NCBI GenBank assembly: GCA_002730875.1
Contig: PCBI01000015.1
Coordinates: forward strand, 310,001-374,000
Direction: 5' to 3'
DNA from: Spirochaetaceae bacterium
GTDB lineage: Bacteria; Spirochaetota; Leptospiria; Leptospirales; Leptonemataceae
Length of the DNA stretch: 64,000 nt
In this document: positions 44,055 to 52,731 of the stretch, in pieces
How positions within the stretch are numbered: position 1 is the first letter of the stretch
Layout: each line of letters begins with the position of its first letter
Program-made: the position numbers and the translations under genes
Notes under the pieces: model-generated
Told to the model about the DNA's origin: nothing
Databases searched by the model: none
The model's input: the letters and a program-made list of their open reading frames with translations, nothing else

Positions 44055-45191
44055 GTGTCCGATATCACCAAGCTACGCCTTGCGGAAACGGAAGCCATAC
44101 TGGATTCCCAGCCTGCGGCCACCTTTGCCATCGATGGCGCCTTTAGAATTGTGCGATTGAACCGTTCGGCGTTGAAGCTTACCGGGCATGAGCATTACAA
44201 GGATGCCATCGGACAGCCCTGTTATCGATTAATTCACGGTCGGGATTCCGTGTGTCCATTCTGCCCCCTGGAAAATGAGTGGAACCCCCTGCCGTCCACC
44301 GAGCCCCGTGACGTGGACGACGAAGGACAATGGGCGGAAACGCCTTCGGAAGAAAAGATCATTCATCATCCAGGTTCCCAGGGGGAGCTCACCTACAAGC
44401 TTACTTTTATCCTGGGCCAAACGGTACGTGTTCGGATGGTAGAGATTGTAGAGGACATTACGCGACAAAGAGAGCAACAGGAAGAATCCCTGCGAATGGA
44501 AAACCTGGCCAGCCTGGGAACGATGATTAGCGGAATCGCCCACGAGCTCAATAACCCCTTAACCGGCATGGGACTCACCCTGCAAAACCTGGAGGCGAAT
44601 CTCACCACCATGGAGAGCCGGGAGGTTCTGCACCGACTCCAAATACTCCAGAAGGATTTACGGCAGGCAGCCAGGATCGTTTCAGACATTCTGGGCCTGG
44701 CCAGACCTGGCAACCTTACGCGAAACCGGGGAGACCTGGTACGAGTCATTCAGCGAGCCCAGGCAAATACCGTGCGTCTCTATCCGGTCCTTTCGAGAAG
44801 AATTCGCTGGAGCCTGAATAGCGCCGACGAAACCGTGATTTTCTATTTCAATCAGGAAAAGATAGAACGGCTGCTTATCAATCTCTTTAGAAACTCCCTA
44901 CAAGCTTATGACTACTCCCCGGGGGAGATCCGGGTAGAGGTCCGCACTTCGGCCAGGTATGTGCATATGATTGTTGAAGACGATGCGGGGGGTATTCCGC
45001 AGGATCAGATACGCCGTATCTTCGTTCCTTTTTATAGTCGTTCGGCGGATGGTCGGGGAACTGGCCTGGGGCTTTCTATCTCTCTGGGAATCGTACGGGA
45101 GCATAATGGTAGGCTGAGCGTTCGCACTAACGACCGCACAACGCGATTCTTTGTGTCGCTACCCTATCGAAGAAGCGAGGTGGACGGATGA
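44055..45191 (+). CDS. PAS-domain sensor histidine kinase
   Basis: 378 aa, soluble (no TM). A PAS domain occupies about 12-130, with a three-cysteine segment PCYRLIHGRDSVCPFCP (Cys56, Cys67, Cys70) of a kind often seen in redox- or metal-sensing PAS domains. The HisKA helix has His163 in ISGIAHELNNPL, and the ATPase domain has NLFRNSLQAY (N box), DDAGGIP (G1) and GRGTGLGLSIS (G2). It starts at a GTG. The stop overlaps the regulator start by ATGA (45188-45191), so the two form a translationally coupled pair. Confidence 0.93.
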   Translation: MSDITKLRLAETEAILDSQPAATFAIDGAFRIVRLNRSALKLTGHEHYKDAIGQPCYRLIHGRDSVCPFCPLENEWNPLPSTEPRDVDDEGQWAETPSEEKIIHHPGSQGELTYKLTFILGQTVRVRMVEIVEDITRQREQQEESLRMENLASLGTMISGIAHELNNPLTGMGLTLQNLEANLTTMESREVLHRLQILQKDLRQAARIVSDILGLARPGNLTRNRGDLVRVIQRAQANTVRLYPVLSRRIRWSLNSADETVIFYFNQEKIERLLINLFRNSLQAYDYSPGEIRVEVRTSARYVHMIVEDDAGGIPQDQIRRIFVPFYSRSADGRGTGLGLSISLGIVREHNGRLSVRTNDRTTRFFVSLPYRRSEVDG

Positions 45192-46147
45192 AAGACCGCT
45201 CCGTTCTTATTGTAGACGACATTCCTTCGATTCGCACGGCCATTGCGGATTATCTGTCCTTTCATTTTGAGGTGCTTCAGGCCGCGGACGGAGTGGATGC
45301 CTGGGAGGTATGCCAGAATCGGCCGGTGGATTTCCTTCTTACCGACATCCGTATGCCGCAGATGGGAGGGCTTGAACTAATCGAGTTGTACAGAAAGGCG
45401 TTCCCGGGGCGCCCTTTTGCCCTGATGACTGCCTATGACATCAACGACTATGTTCGGTATGCCCGGGAATTGAAGATCTGGAACATCATTCCCAAGAGCA
45501 CCTTTCTGGATTTGCATTTCATCCACGTGATGATCCGAAAACTGCTATCCGGCAAGATCTTTGGCGTCTCGGAGTATTTTTCGGAATGCGAAGTGGAACC
45601 CCATAGCTTCGCGGCCATTTACCGCCTGCTAAAGGATCCCGACTTTGTGCCGGAATCCGGCAAGCTCTACCGGCTATCCATTGAGACGCAGGAAGAAAAG
45701 GATCGAGCCTGCGACCTGGCTACGGATCTGCTGGGCCGAGGGGGCGCGCCCAGTCTTGTGCGGCAAATCCTGGAAGAGCTAATGAGCAATGCCATGGTAT
45801 ACGGCCGGTTACCCGTTGAAGGACGAAACCGGGTGGAGTTGGAAGCCGGAGTCGTGCGCAACTATTGCATCCTCGTGGTCCGCGATTTTGCTGGAGGCCT
45901 GAATCGCTCGGAGATTCTACGGAGACTGGAAAGACAGGTCACCCTGGACGCCAAGGGATTGCCAGTGGGTCTGGCCGATCAACATGGGCGCGGGCTTTTC
46001 ATTAGCCGGGAGAATCTGGATCATTTGATATTTAACATCCAGCCCGACCATTGCACGGAAGTGATTGGAATGCTGCTATCGGACCTGGAGGTGCGCAACC
46101 GTGGCGTTTCTATCTATTCCACGGAACCGGACTCAGACGTGAGCTGA
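45188..46147 (+). CDS. Response regulator with C-terminal HATPase (anti-sigma-like) output
   Basis: The receiver domain (1-125) has the acidic pair Asp10/Asp11, phosphoacceptor Asp53 in LLTDIRMPQMGG and the Lys of IIPKST. In place of a DNA-binding domain, residues 170-300 look like a GHKL ATPase of the RsbW/SpoIIAB type: QILEELMSNAMVYG (N box), VRDFAGGLN (G1-like) and QHGRGLFISRENLDHL (G2). Phosphorylation by the coupled kinase may therefore switch a partner-switching kinase or anti-sigma factor. A sigma factor gene lies 1.2 kb downstream on the other strand. Confidence 0.85.
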   Translation: MKDRSVLIVDDIPSIRTAIADYLSFHFEVLQAADGVDAWEVCQNRPVDFLLTDIRMPQMGGLELIELYRKAFPGRPFALMTAYDINDYVRYARELKIWNIIPKSTFLDLHFIHVMIRKLLSGKIFGVSEYFSECEVEPHSFAAIYRLLKDPDFVPESGKLYRLSIETQEEKDRACDLATDLLGRGGAPSLVRQILEELMSNAMVYGRLPVEGRNRVELEAGVVRNYCILVVRDFAGGLNRSEILRRLERQVTLDAKGLPVGLADQHGRGLFISRENLDHLIFNIQPDHCTEVIGMLLSDLEVRNRGVSIYSTEPDSDVS

Positions 46148-47229
46148 AAGAGCCGGAACTGACCGTTCAGGTTATGGTATAGCAGCCGATCCCCGTGTGG
46201 CAGAAATCTTCCAGCAGAAAACAGCGCCGACATGGCAAAAGAGCCCAGCAATTGACCCCGGTCATCGATGATCAATACGCGGTTCTTTTCCTGTATCAGA
46301 AAAACCTGTCCCAGGCTACCCATAGCTTTGTGTAGCGAAGGATTCTCACCGGCCTCGTATAGCCTGTCCAGTTCCACCGAGCCGTTGCGGATGCTGATCG
46401 TTTCTCCGGGAGGAGCGAGCACCACTGTTTCCCCCTGTACGGCCATGGCTACGGTGTAGGGATGCACATTTCCCAGTTCCGAATCAAAGGACCGACTCAC
46501 CGAGTAGCCATCTTCGGAGGCGTCCAGTTCAAACAGTTGCACATGGTCCTTTCCGTCCTGGTCAAAGTGGATCGCGAAGGTTTTTCCGTCCGGCGATATT
46601 CCAGCGCTTCGGGCAAACACCGGCTTCTTTGAGAAAACGTCTCGGTAGAGTAACTTACCTCCGGGCCCAAGAAGATAGTAATGACCGTCGGAAAACACCA
46701 CCAATGCCGAAGCCCCGGTTTCTGCCCTCTCTTCCGGTACGGCAAAGCTGTAGTCCACCAGAAGGCTCCCGGATAGCGCCGATCCCTCTACCAGGATGCC
46801 GTTTCGGTCCATTACATCCACGCGGTTGGAATCTCCGGTAATCAGTAGAATGATATCTCCATCGGGACTGGCCACCGGATAGGCAGAGCTTTCCCTTTGC
46901 CAGAACAGTTCGCCGCTGTGGCTTCGATGTTCAATTTCTTTGCCCATGCGCTCAAAGAGGAGATATCCCTGCGCTCGATCCGGCACAAAGACCTTCCGTT
47001 CTTTCGCTTCTTCAGGCAAATCGTAAAGACGACCATTTCTGTAGATCTTGCGTTTTCCCTCTTCTCGATGGAGTATCTGTACTGTCATTTTTGCGGTAAC
47101 GGATCCCGGCTCGGCGAGACTGCTACTCTCTAAATGAGCGAGAGCGGGCAAGGGTTCCATGCTGACCGCAGGGTAGCGGAAGAGAACCAGCGCAATTACA
47201 GGTGAGAGCAAGAGACCCAGACGCAACAT
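46114..47229 (-). CDS. Exported beta-propeller-like hypothetical protein
   Basis: A signal peptide or anchor (LGLLLSPVIALVLFRYPAVS) is followed by repeated blocks resembling TolB/WD-type blades (YPVASPDGDIILLITGDS, AGISPDGKTFAIHFDQDGKDHVQLFEL). The SPDG turns are typical of beta propellers. No catalytic motif is seen. Its 3' end overlaps the convergent response regulator by 34 bp. Confidence 0.7.
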   Translation of the reverse strand: MLRLGLLLSPVIALVLFRYPAVSMEPLPALAHLESSSLAEPGSVTAKMTVQILHREEGKRKIYRNGRLYDLPEEAKERKVFVPDRAQGYLLFERMGKEIEHRSHSGELFWQRESSAYPVASPDGDIILLITGDSNRVDVMDRNGILVEGSALSGSLLVDYSFAVPEERAETGASALVVFSDGHYYLLGPGGKLLYRDVFSKKPVFARSAGISPDGKTFAIHFDQDGKDHVQLFELDASEDGYSVSRSFDSELGNVHPYTVAMAVQGETVVLAPPGETISIRNGSVELDRLYEAGENPSLHKAMGSLGQVFLIQEKNRVLIIDDRGQLLGSFAMSALFSAGRFLPHGDRLLYHNLNGQFRLFQLTSESGSVE

Positions 47230-47276
47230 AAGCCATCATTTCCGGTGGGTCCGTTCTGCTTTCAATTAAAAAGGGC

Positions 47277-47305
47277 AAAAAAAAAAGGCGACCCCTGAGG
47301 TCGCC
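47277..47305 (-). terminator. Intrinsic terminator of sigma factor gene
   Basis: On the minus strand, GGCGACC / GGTCGCC with a 5-nt loop followed by ten T (A-run 47277-47286), 38 bp after the sigma factor stop. Confidence 0.92.
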
Positions 47306-47343
47306 GGCTTGGAAAACAGTTTTGAGTAAACTGAGTGAGGTCC

Positions 47344-48231
47344 CTACAAATATGCGTTCAGTTTTTGACCGAACTTACCAGTTCTAATTTTCCGTATGGC
47401 TTTCTTCTCGATCTGGCGAATTCTCTCTTTGGACAGACCGACCATCTTGCCAATCTTTTGGAGTGAGTATACCGGGCTGTCTCCCAGACCAAAACGTAGG
47501 GTCAGTACCCTGCGCTCCCTGGGGGTGAGCTCATCCAGGCTTGCCTCGATTTCCGACTTTAACTGGTCGGTTTCGATGGAGTATTCCGGCCCCGGATCGC
47601 CATCGTCTTCGATGTTTTCGCCCAGGGTGAAGTCCTCGGCATCAGCAAAAGGTGCGTCCAGGCTGAGATGATCCCGGCTCATCCGAAGCAGGTGATTCAA
47701 ATCCTCCGGCTTCATATCCACATATTGCGCCAGGTTTTCCAGATTGGACTCAACGTTGTCCTGGTTGTCCATCCAACGCTCCGCCTCTTCAATGCGACGC
47801 AGGTCGGCGGTCCGGTTCAACGGTAGGCGAATAAGATGGGACTTCTGCTGGATGGCAAACAGTATGGACTGCTTGATCCACCACACCGCATAGGAGATGA
47901 AGTGAAAACCCCGATCCGGGTTAAAGCGCTCCGCGGCCTTAATCAGGCCCAGGTTTCCTTCGTTGATCAGATCCATGAGGCTCAGCCCATAGGATTGATA
48001 GCGCCGGGCCACGGTAACCACAAACCGCAGGTTCGAGCGAACCAGCAGATCTCTGGCTTCTTGATCCCCTTCCCGCGCCTTGGTGGCTACGTCAAATTCC
48101 TGCTCTCGTGTGAGCATAGGTATTTTATGAATTTCATTTAGATACCAGTTCAGAATGGAGTCGCTGGCGTCCGAATCCGTATTCGTTTCGGTCCGGGTCC
48201 TCTTCTTTGTTTTTACATTCTCTGCTTTCAC
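47344..48231 (-). CDS. RNA polymerase sigma-70 family factor, group 2 (RpoS/RpoD-like)
   Basis: 295 aa. Region 1.2 (ILNWYLNEIHKIPMLTREQE), region 2 with RFVVTVARRYQSYGLSLMDLINEGNLGLIKAAERFNP and the -10-reading FHFISYAVWWIKQSI, region 3, and region 4 with RVLTLRFGLGD and the HTH LQKIGKMVGLSKERIRQIEKKAIRKIR. It lacks the long region 1.1 and the non-conserved insert of the primary RpoD, which points to an alternative group-2 factor for stress or stationary phase. GTG start with AGGAGG at good spacing. A perfect inverted repeat lies just upstream. Confidence 0.9.
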   Translation of the reverse strand: MKAENVKTKKRTRTETNTDSDASDSILNWYLNEIHKIPMLTREQEFDVATKAREGDQEARDLLVRSNLRFVVTVARRYQSYGLSLMDLINEGNLGLIKAAERFNPDRGFHFISYAVWWIKQSILFAIQQKSHLIRLPLNRTADLRRIEEAERWMDNQDNVESNLENLAQYVDMKPEDLNHLLRMSRDHLSLDAPFADAEDFTLGENIEDDGDPGPEYSIETDQLKSEIEASLDELTPRERRVLTLRFGLGDSPVYSLQKIGKMVGLSKERIRQIEKKAIRKIRTGKFGQKLNAYL

Positions 48232-48245
48232 CGCATCCTCCTGCT

Positions 48246-48274
48246 GATTTTAAACCTGCTTCGGATTTAAAATC
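48246..48274 (-). promoter_or_regulatory. 9-bp inverted repeat directly upstream of the sigma factor ribosome site
   Basis: GATTTTAAA and TTTAAAATC are perfect arms with an 11-bp spacer. They end 4-5 bases before the AGGAGG of the sigma gene. This could be an operator overlapping the promoter, or in RNA a weak AU-rich hairpin next to the ribosome site. Confidence 0.55.
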
Positions 48275-48362
48275 ATTCTAAATCAATAGACGAAAAAAGG
48301 CCTTCTTAGGCAAGGAAAAAATCCTGTGCACTCAGGCCAGAATTTGATATTTCCGCATATTC

Positions 48363-49661
48363 ATGGTGCCGGGGAGAAGCCTTTCGCTCAATCGTGCGGC
48401 CCAGTGCCTGCGGCTGGCCTTCCTGTTACCGGTAGGCCTTTTCACCCTATTCCTGGCCGCCGCGAATCTCCAGGGAGAGGAGCGGGGCTTCCCTGTCCCT
48501 GGTGTGCCGTATGGATTGGCGCACGATGGACAGTACTTCTGGTTCACCGAACTGAGCGGCCGCAAACTCTACCGTGCTGATAGCAAAGGTCGTATGCAGG
48601 CCTATTTCTACGGAAACCGCTATTTGTATGGAATTCGCTACTCCCCCTTTGACGGTTACATCTACGCAGGCTCCAGGGAGGCTTTTTATCGTTACAGTCC
48701 GGTGACCGGCAAGCAACTGGACCGTCTCAGTGTAAAAGTGGATCGGGTGGCTGGAATCGCTTTCGGGCCGGGGGTTCTTTATCTGCTGGAGAAAGGAACG
48801 GGCAAGGTCCACGTGTACTCTCCCGACTCGGGAAGAATCCTGTACTCGGGTAGCACGGGTCTTCCGGAGGCCCGGGATATTGCTTATTACAGAGGCCAAC
48901 TATGGGTGACTCGAGGCAACTCCGGGATGATCCATCGATTCGATCCTTCCAGCTTCCGTCCCACCGGCAGCCTGGAAGCGCCCTCCAGGAAGTTACGCGG
49001 CCTTACATTCGTTAAAGGAGAGCTGTGGATTATTCACCGGGACAATCTTCGCCTGGAGCCAGTTTTCTTCTCCGAGGGTCCAAACTTCATCGCCGGCCAG
49101 GAACAGAACCGCTCCGTACTGTACCGGTTGACCTATGACAACCAGCAGAAACGCACATTGATTGTAGTTCTTCCCGCTTCGGGCCGGGGCCAGCGGGTGG
49201 GCAGCCCCATGCTGTCCGGAGACTATGAGATCACCTATCTGGCAGACAATACACGGGTCGTATTGATCCGACCCCGCGGTAATCAGAATCGGGAGATTGA
49301 GTTCAGGGTTCCTGTGGCGCTCAGAAGCGTGCACTACTTGTTTCCGGCCGAGGAGGCTCCGGACCGTATGAATCAGCAGGGTTGCTTTGTGGCCGTCAAT
49401 CAAGGAATTCTGAAACAATCACCGGACTGTCGCCCGCTCTACAGAAAGGAAAATGGCCCGCCCTTTCCAGGGCCTTCCAGGCCCATGCAGAACAGTCTGG
49501 AGTATCTGGACTCGGTACATGATCTGGAATTACTTAGAATTCCGGAAGGTTCAGAACCAAACATTGTTTTCTCCGTAGATCAGTTCGACTCCTCGCTGAC
49601 CCTGGACGATTTGCGTCCGGAAAATGCGAATCTGGAAATCTATCTGGAACTGGACAATTGA
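48363..49661 (+). CDS. Exported six-bladed-propeller-like protein (NHL/YncE type)
   Basis: A signal peptide (LRLAFLLPVGLFTLFLAAANLQGEE) is followed by repeated strands such as PYGLAHDGQYFWFTELSGRKLYRAD, YLYGIRYSPFDGYIYAGSREAFYRYS and ARDIAYYRGQLWVTRGNSGMIHRFD, a beta-propeller pattern. The C-terminal 130 residues depart from it (two Cys in MNQQGCFVAV...SPDCRPLY). Its function is unknown. Its stop overlaps the epmA start (TTGA at 49658), so the two are coupled; a link in function is not obvious. Confidence 0.75.
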   Translation: MVPGRSLSLNRAAQCLRLAFLLPVGLFTLFLAAANLQGEERGFPVPGVPYGLAHDGQYFWFTELSGRKLYRADSKGRMQAYFYGNRYLYGIRYSPFDGYIYAGSREAFYRYSPVTGKQLDRLSVKVDRVAGIAFGPGVLYLLEKGTGKVHVYSPDSGRILYSGSTGLPEARDIAYYRGQLWVTRGNSGMIHRFDPSSFRPTGSLEAPSRKLRGLTFVKGELWIIHRDNLRLEPVFFSEGPNFIAGQEQNRSVLYRLTYDNQQKRTLIVVLPASGRGQRVGSPMLSGDYEITYLADNTRVVLIRPRGNQNREIEFRVPVALRSVHYLFPAEEAPDRMNQQGCFVAVNQGILKQSPDCRPLYRKENGPPFPGPSRPMQNSLEYLDSVHDLELLRIPEGSEPNIVFSVDQFDSSLTLDDLRPENANLEIYLELDN

Positions 49662-50887
49662 ATCATCTAAGCAAAGAAACATGGCGTCTTCGAGGCTGGC
49701 TTCTGGCCGAAATTCGAAGATACTTCGAGACCCATGGTTTTATGGAGGTGCAAACCCCGTCCATGAATCCCTGGTCAACACCGGAACCGTTCCTGTATCC
49801 GTTTTGGGTAGTTCCATACGGCTCTGCAATACCCGACCAGCGCAGAGCCGACGACGAAAACGCCATTAACATCGGCGACAATGCTTCGGCCCCGACGCCG
49901 ATTCGAGACCACTCATTGCAGCCGGTGGCCGGGCTCCAGAGTCCAGCAAGCCTGATCACAAGTCCGGAGTTTAACCTGAAAATACTCTGGAGTGAACTCC
50001 GCTCCAACATCTTTGAAATCGCCCATTGCTTTCGCGGCCAGGAATATGGTACGCTGCATAGCCAGGAGTTTCTGATGCTGGAATGGTATGCCTGCGACTA
50101 CGATGAGTTCAAGACGATTCACTTCATTCATTCCCTGATTCTAGGCCTGCTCCAGCACGGAGCCGATTGCTTTCCGACCCTGGTTCCCACAGGTTCCGGG
50201 ACTTCTGAAGCGGCGGAAGGTGATGGAAGCCCGAAAGGGACTGCAACGGCTGGAAATTCTGCGGGTGATGCAGGCCCTGGAAGGACCGGGCATCATGCTG
50301 CTCCGGCCAGGAAATCCGGTACCAGCCTGGAACTCGAGATTCACTCGATTAAAGAATTGTTTCGAAAGCATCTGGATTGCGGCCTGGAAAAGGAAGAACT
50401 GATCCGCGTATGCGAAGAGAAAGGACACTTCCGACACGATACCGGCGCACAGAAGAGGGCCAGACGATACGAAGAGTATTTCTTCACGCTGTTTTTGAAT
50501 TACATTGAAGCGGTGCTTCCGCCCGAGAAGCTGGTGGCGGTTCATGGATATCCGGAACCGCTGAGCGCCTACGCAAGCCTGGAGAACGGTCGCGCGCGTC
50601 GTTTTGAAATCTATTGGAGGGGCCTGGAACTCGCCAATGGCTATCGTGAACTCACGGATGCGAAAGAACAGAGAAACCGGATGATGGCCGAAGCCAGACT
50701 GAAAAAAGACCTCACCGGGTTGCCTCCCGCTCTTCCGGAGCAATTCCTGGCGGTAATGCAGACCAGGGGATTGCCCGATGGCTGCGGTGTAGCGCTGGGC
50801 CTGGAAAGACTACTGATGGCCCTTACCGGCAGCCAGGATATCCGGCAAATCAGTCCCTTTCCATCAACTCCTGGCGATCCTGGATGA
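49658..50887 (+). CDS. epmA: Elongation factor P--(R)-beta-lysine ligase (class II LysRS-like)
   Basis: EpmA attaches beta-lysine to a lysine of elongation factor P. It is a LysRS catalytic core without the anticodon domain. Motif 1 region [30 protein letters not shown], motif 2 [47 protein letters not shown], and motif 3 [15 protein letters not shown]. At 409 aa it is about 80 longer than E. coli EpmA because of two insertions: residues 53-90, with acidic and Asp/Asn-rich sequence, and 180-225, Gly/Ala/Ser-rich. The start is TTG inside the preceding stop (TTGA). EpmB and efp are not in the window. Confidence 0.88.
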   Translation: MNHLSKETWRLRGWLLAEIRRYFETHGFMEVQTPSMNPWSTPEPFLYPFWVVPYGSAIPDQRRADDENAINIGDNASAPTPIRDHSLQPVAGLQSPASLITSPEFNLKILWSELRSNIFEIAHCFRGQEYGTLHSQEFLMLEWYACDYDEFKTIHFIHSLILGLLQHGADCFPTLVPTGSGTSEAAEGDGSPKGTATAGNSAGDAGPGRTGHHAAPARKSGTSLELEIHSIKELFRKHLDCGLEKEELIRVCEEKGHFRHDTGAQKRARRYEEYFFTLFLNYIEAVLPPEKLVAVHGYPEPLSAYASLENGRARRFEIYWRGLELANGYRELTDAKEQRNRMMAEARLKKDLTGLPPALPEQFLAVMQTRGLPDGCGVALGLERLLMALTGSQDIRQISPFPSTPGDPG

Positions 50888-51152
50888 ACCGCGCCATTTC
50901 CATATCCAGGGGAGTGATTCCCCCTACATCGTGGGTATGCAGCCAGATGCGGAGCTTGTTGTAGACGTTGAACCATTCCGGATGATGATCCATCTTCTCT
51001 GCCTTGATGGCCACTCCTACCATGAAGGAAAATGCTTCATTGAAGTCTTCGAACTGGATTTCGCAGAACAGTTTTCCGTCCTTTTCTTCCCAGTCCTTAA
51101 GGTTTTTCAAACCCTCTTGAATCTCTTTCTCTTCCAGTTTTCTGCGTTCCAT
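50850..51152 (-). CDS. Pterin-4a-carbinolamine dehydratase
   Basis: This small enzyme recycles oxidised tetrahydropterin. The 100 residues contain the family motif [17 protein letters not shown] and [11 protein letters not shown] with the conserved histidines. Its 3' end overlaps epmA (convergent) by 38 bp. It is 9 bp downstream of the alcohol dehydrogenase gene and probably in the same operon. No phenylalanine hydroxylase is nearby. Confidence 0.92.
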   Translation of the reverse strand: MERRKLEEKEIQEGLKNLKDWEEKDGKLFCEIQFEDFNEAFSFMVGVAIKAEKMDHHPEWFNVYNKLRIWLHTHDVGGITPLDMEMARFIQDRQELMERD

Positions 51153-51161
51153 TGGATCTCC

Positions 51162-52196
51162 CTATTTTCCGGGTTGTATGATATATCGTATTGGGTTTTC
51201 CTCTCGGCTGTCCAGTTTGCGGAGGCATTGATTGATTTCGGATAACGGATGGGTTGATGTTATGGACATGGCCAGGTTCAACCTTCCGCTTTCCACCAAC
51301 TGTATCAATTCGGGCAGGCTGCGGGAGTCGCTTCCGTAGGCTCCGCGAATGGACAGCTCCTTGTAGATCATATACGGGGGCATGGAAAAACCCAGGGCAC
51401 CTTTTCCAAGACCCACCATCACATATTTTCCCCCGGGGCGCAGTCCGCGGATCAGATACTCGGCGTTGGAGTAAACGCCGCTAAAATCCACCATCAAATC
51501 CACATCGCCTTTGGCGCGGATCTTCTGCATGGTGCGCTTCATTTCCCGGGCATTGTATATCTCAGAGGCGCCGGCTCTTTCCGCATTGGCCAGCGCTCCT
51601 TCATCCACATCCAGAGCAATGATGCGTCCGGCATTTAATGCCTTTGCAATCATTACTCCGTGGATGCCCAGTCCGCCGCACCCCGCAATCAACACCGATT
51701 GGCCCGGCTGCATCTCGCCTACGAACCGTATGGCATGATAGGGGGTGGATACGGCATCCGCAAGTATTGCGCCTTGCTCTATGGGGACAGAGTCAGGCAA
51801 AGGAAAAACCTTGCTTCTTTCTACTACGATTTGCTCGGCAAAGGCTCCGTCCCGGTCGAAGCCAAGGACGCCCACTTCCGGGCACCGATTTTCTTTGCCT
51901 TCTTTGCAGGCAGGACAATGGCCGCAACTGGTCCCGGCGGAGATCACCACTCGCTGGCCGGGTTTCAGATCGCTGACTCCAGGCCCCACTTCCAGTACAT
52001 GACCCGCCGATTCATGACCGGGGATACGCGGGTAGTGCTTGAGCCGAATGATGGGATGTAGAGTAATATGTAGATCCGAGCCGCATACTCCGCAGGCTTC
52101 TACGGCTACCCTTACCTGACCTTCGCCCAGGGAAGGATCCGCAACATCCCGGATGATCAGTTCAGGATTTCCTTTTTCCAGTACGGCTGCTAACAT
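51162..52196 (-). CDS. Zinc-dependent medium-chain alcohol dehydrogenase
   Basis: 344 aa. Catalytic zinc ligands in ACGVCGSDLH and GHESAGHVLEVG; structural zinc cysteines in CGHCPACKEGKENRCP; NAD-binding loop VLIAGCGGLGIHGVMIAKAL with an acidic residue at the end of the next strand (IIALDVD), suggesting NAD rather than NADP. Family members include sorbitol, threonine and aryl-alcohol dehydrogenases, and the substrate is not decided. It sits between the DMT gene (14 bp upstream) and the pterin dehydratase. Confidence 0.92.
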   Translation of the reverse strand: MLAAVLEKGNPELIIRDVADPSLGEGQVRVAVEACGVCGSDLHITLHPIIRLKHYPRIPGHESAGHVLEVGPGVSDLKPGQRVVISAGTSCGHCPACKEGKENRCPEVGVLGFDRDGAFAEQIVVERSKVFPLPDSVPIEQGAILADAVSTPYHAIRFVGEMQPGQSVLIAGCGGLGIHGVMIAKALNAGRIIALDVDEGALANAERAGASEIYNAREMKRTMQKIRAKGDVDLMVDFSGVYSNAEYLIRGLRPGGKYVMVGLGKGALGFSMPPYMIYKELSIRGAYGSDSRSLPELIQLVESGRLNLAMSITSTHPLSEINQCLRKLDSREENPIRYIIQPGK

Positions 52197-52210
52197 GCAG
52201 GCTTATGCTC

Positions 52211-52606
52211 TCATCCATTCTGGCTTTTCGCAACGAAAAAAAGCCCCGCAATGATCAAAAAGGTACCCACCACTCGATCCGTGGTAACCTGCTCGCCCAT
52301 ATAGAAGCCGTAGGCCAGAGTAATCAAGTAGCCGGCGCTCATCAATGGACGGGCCATACTCAGATCCGCCACACTCAGCACTCCCAGCCACAGAAGCACA
52401 CTGATTCCATAGCAGATGCCCAGAAGGAATACTCGCCAGGAAAAAAGGATGTGAAATGAATACCGCAGAAGTTCGGCCGGGCTACGATCCAGGGGAACGG
52501 GTCCCGCCGCTTTCATAGCTTCTTTCATCAGTATCTGACCAAAGGCTCCCAGAACGATTGCGATGGCAAGAGACCCCCACATGAGTAACGGATGTTGCAT
52601 GGACAT
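52211..52606 (-). CDS. Small DMT-superfamily (EmrE/ArnE-like) membrane protein
   Basis: 131 aa, four TM helices. Residues such as GAFGQILMKEAMK in TM1, LLWLGVLSVADLSMARPLMSAGYLITL in TM3 and VVGTFLIIAGLFFV in TM4 fit SMR/ArnE-type half-transporters that work as dimers. ArnE-like members flip lipid-linked sugars; SMR members export cations. I cannot tell which applies here. First gene of a tight minus-strand operon with the dehydrogenase. Confidence 0.82.
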   Translation of the reverse strand: MSMQHPLLMWGSLAIAIVLGAFGQILMKEAMKAAGPVPLDRSPAELLRYSFHILFSWRVFLLGICYGISVLLWLGVLSVADLSMARPLMSAGYLITLAYGFYMGEQVTTDRVVGTFLIIAGLFFVAKSQNG

Positions 52607-52731
52607 TGACTGGCTCCTGACGGGTTGGTAATCTCATTAAACTATAACTTGCGTTGAATCATGATTTCCGTTGAATTATGACTTCAGTTGAATGCGAGTC
52701 TATTTGAGTGCGATTTCTGCTGAATCTGATT

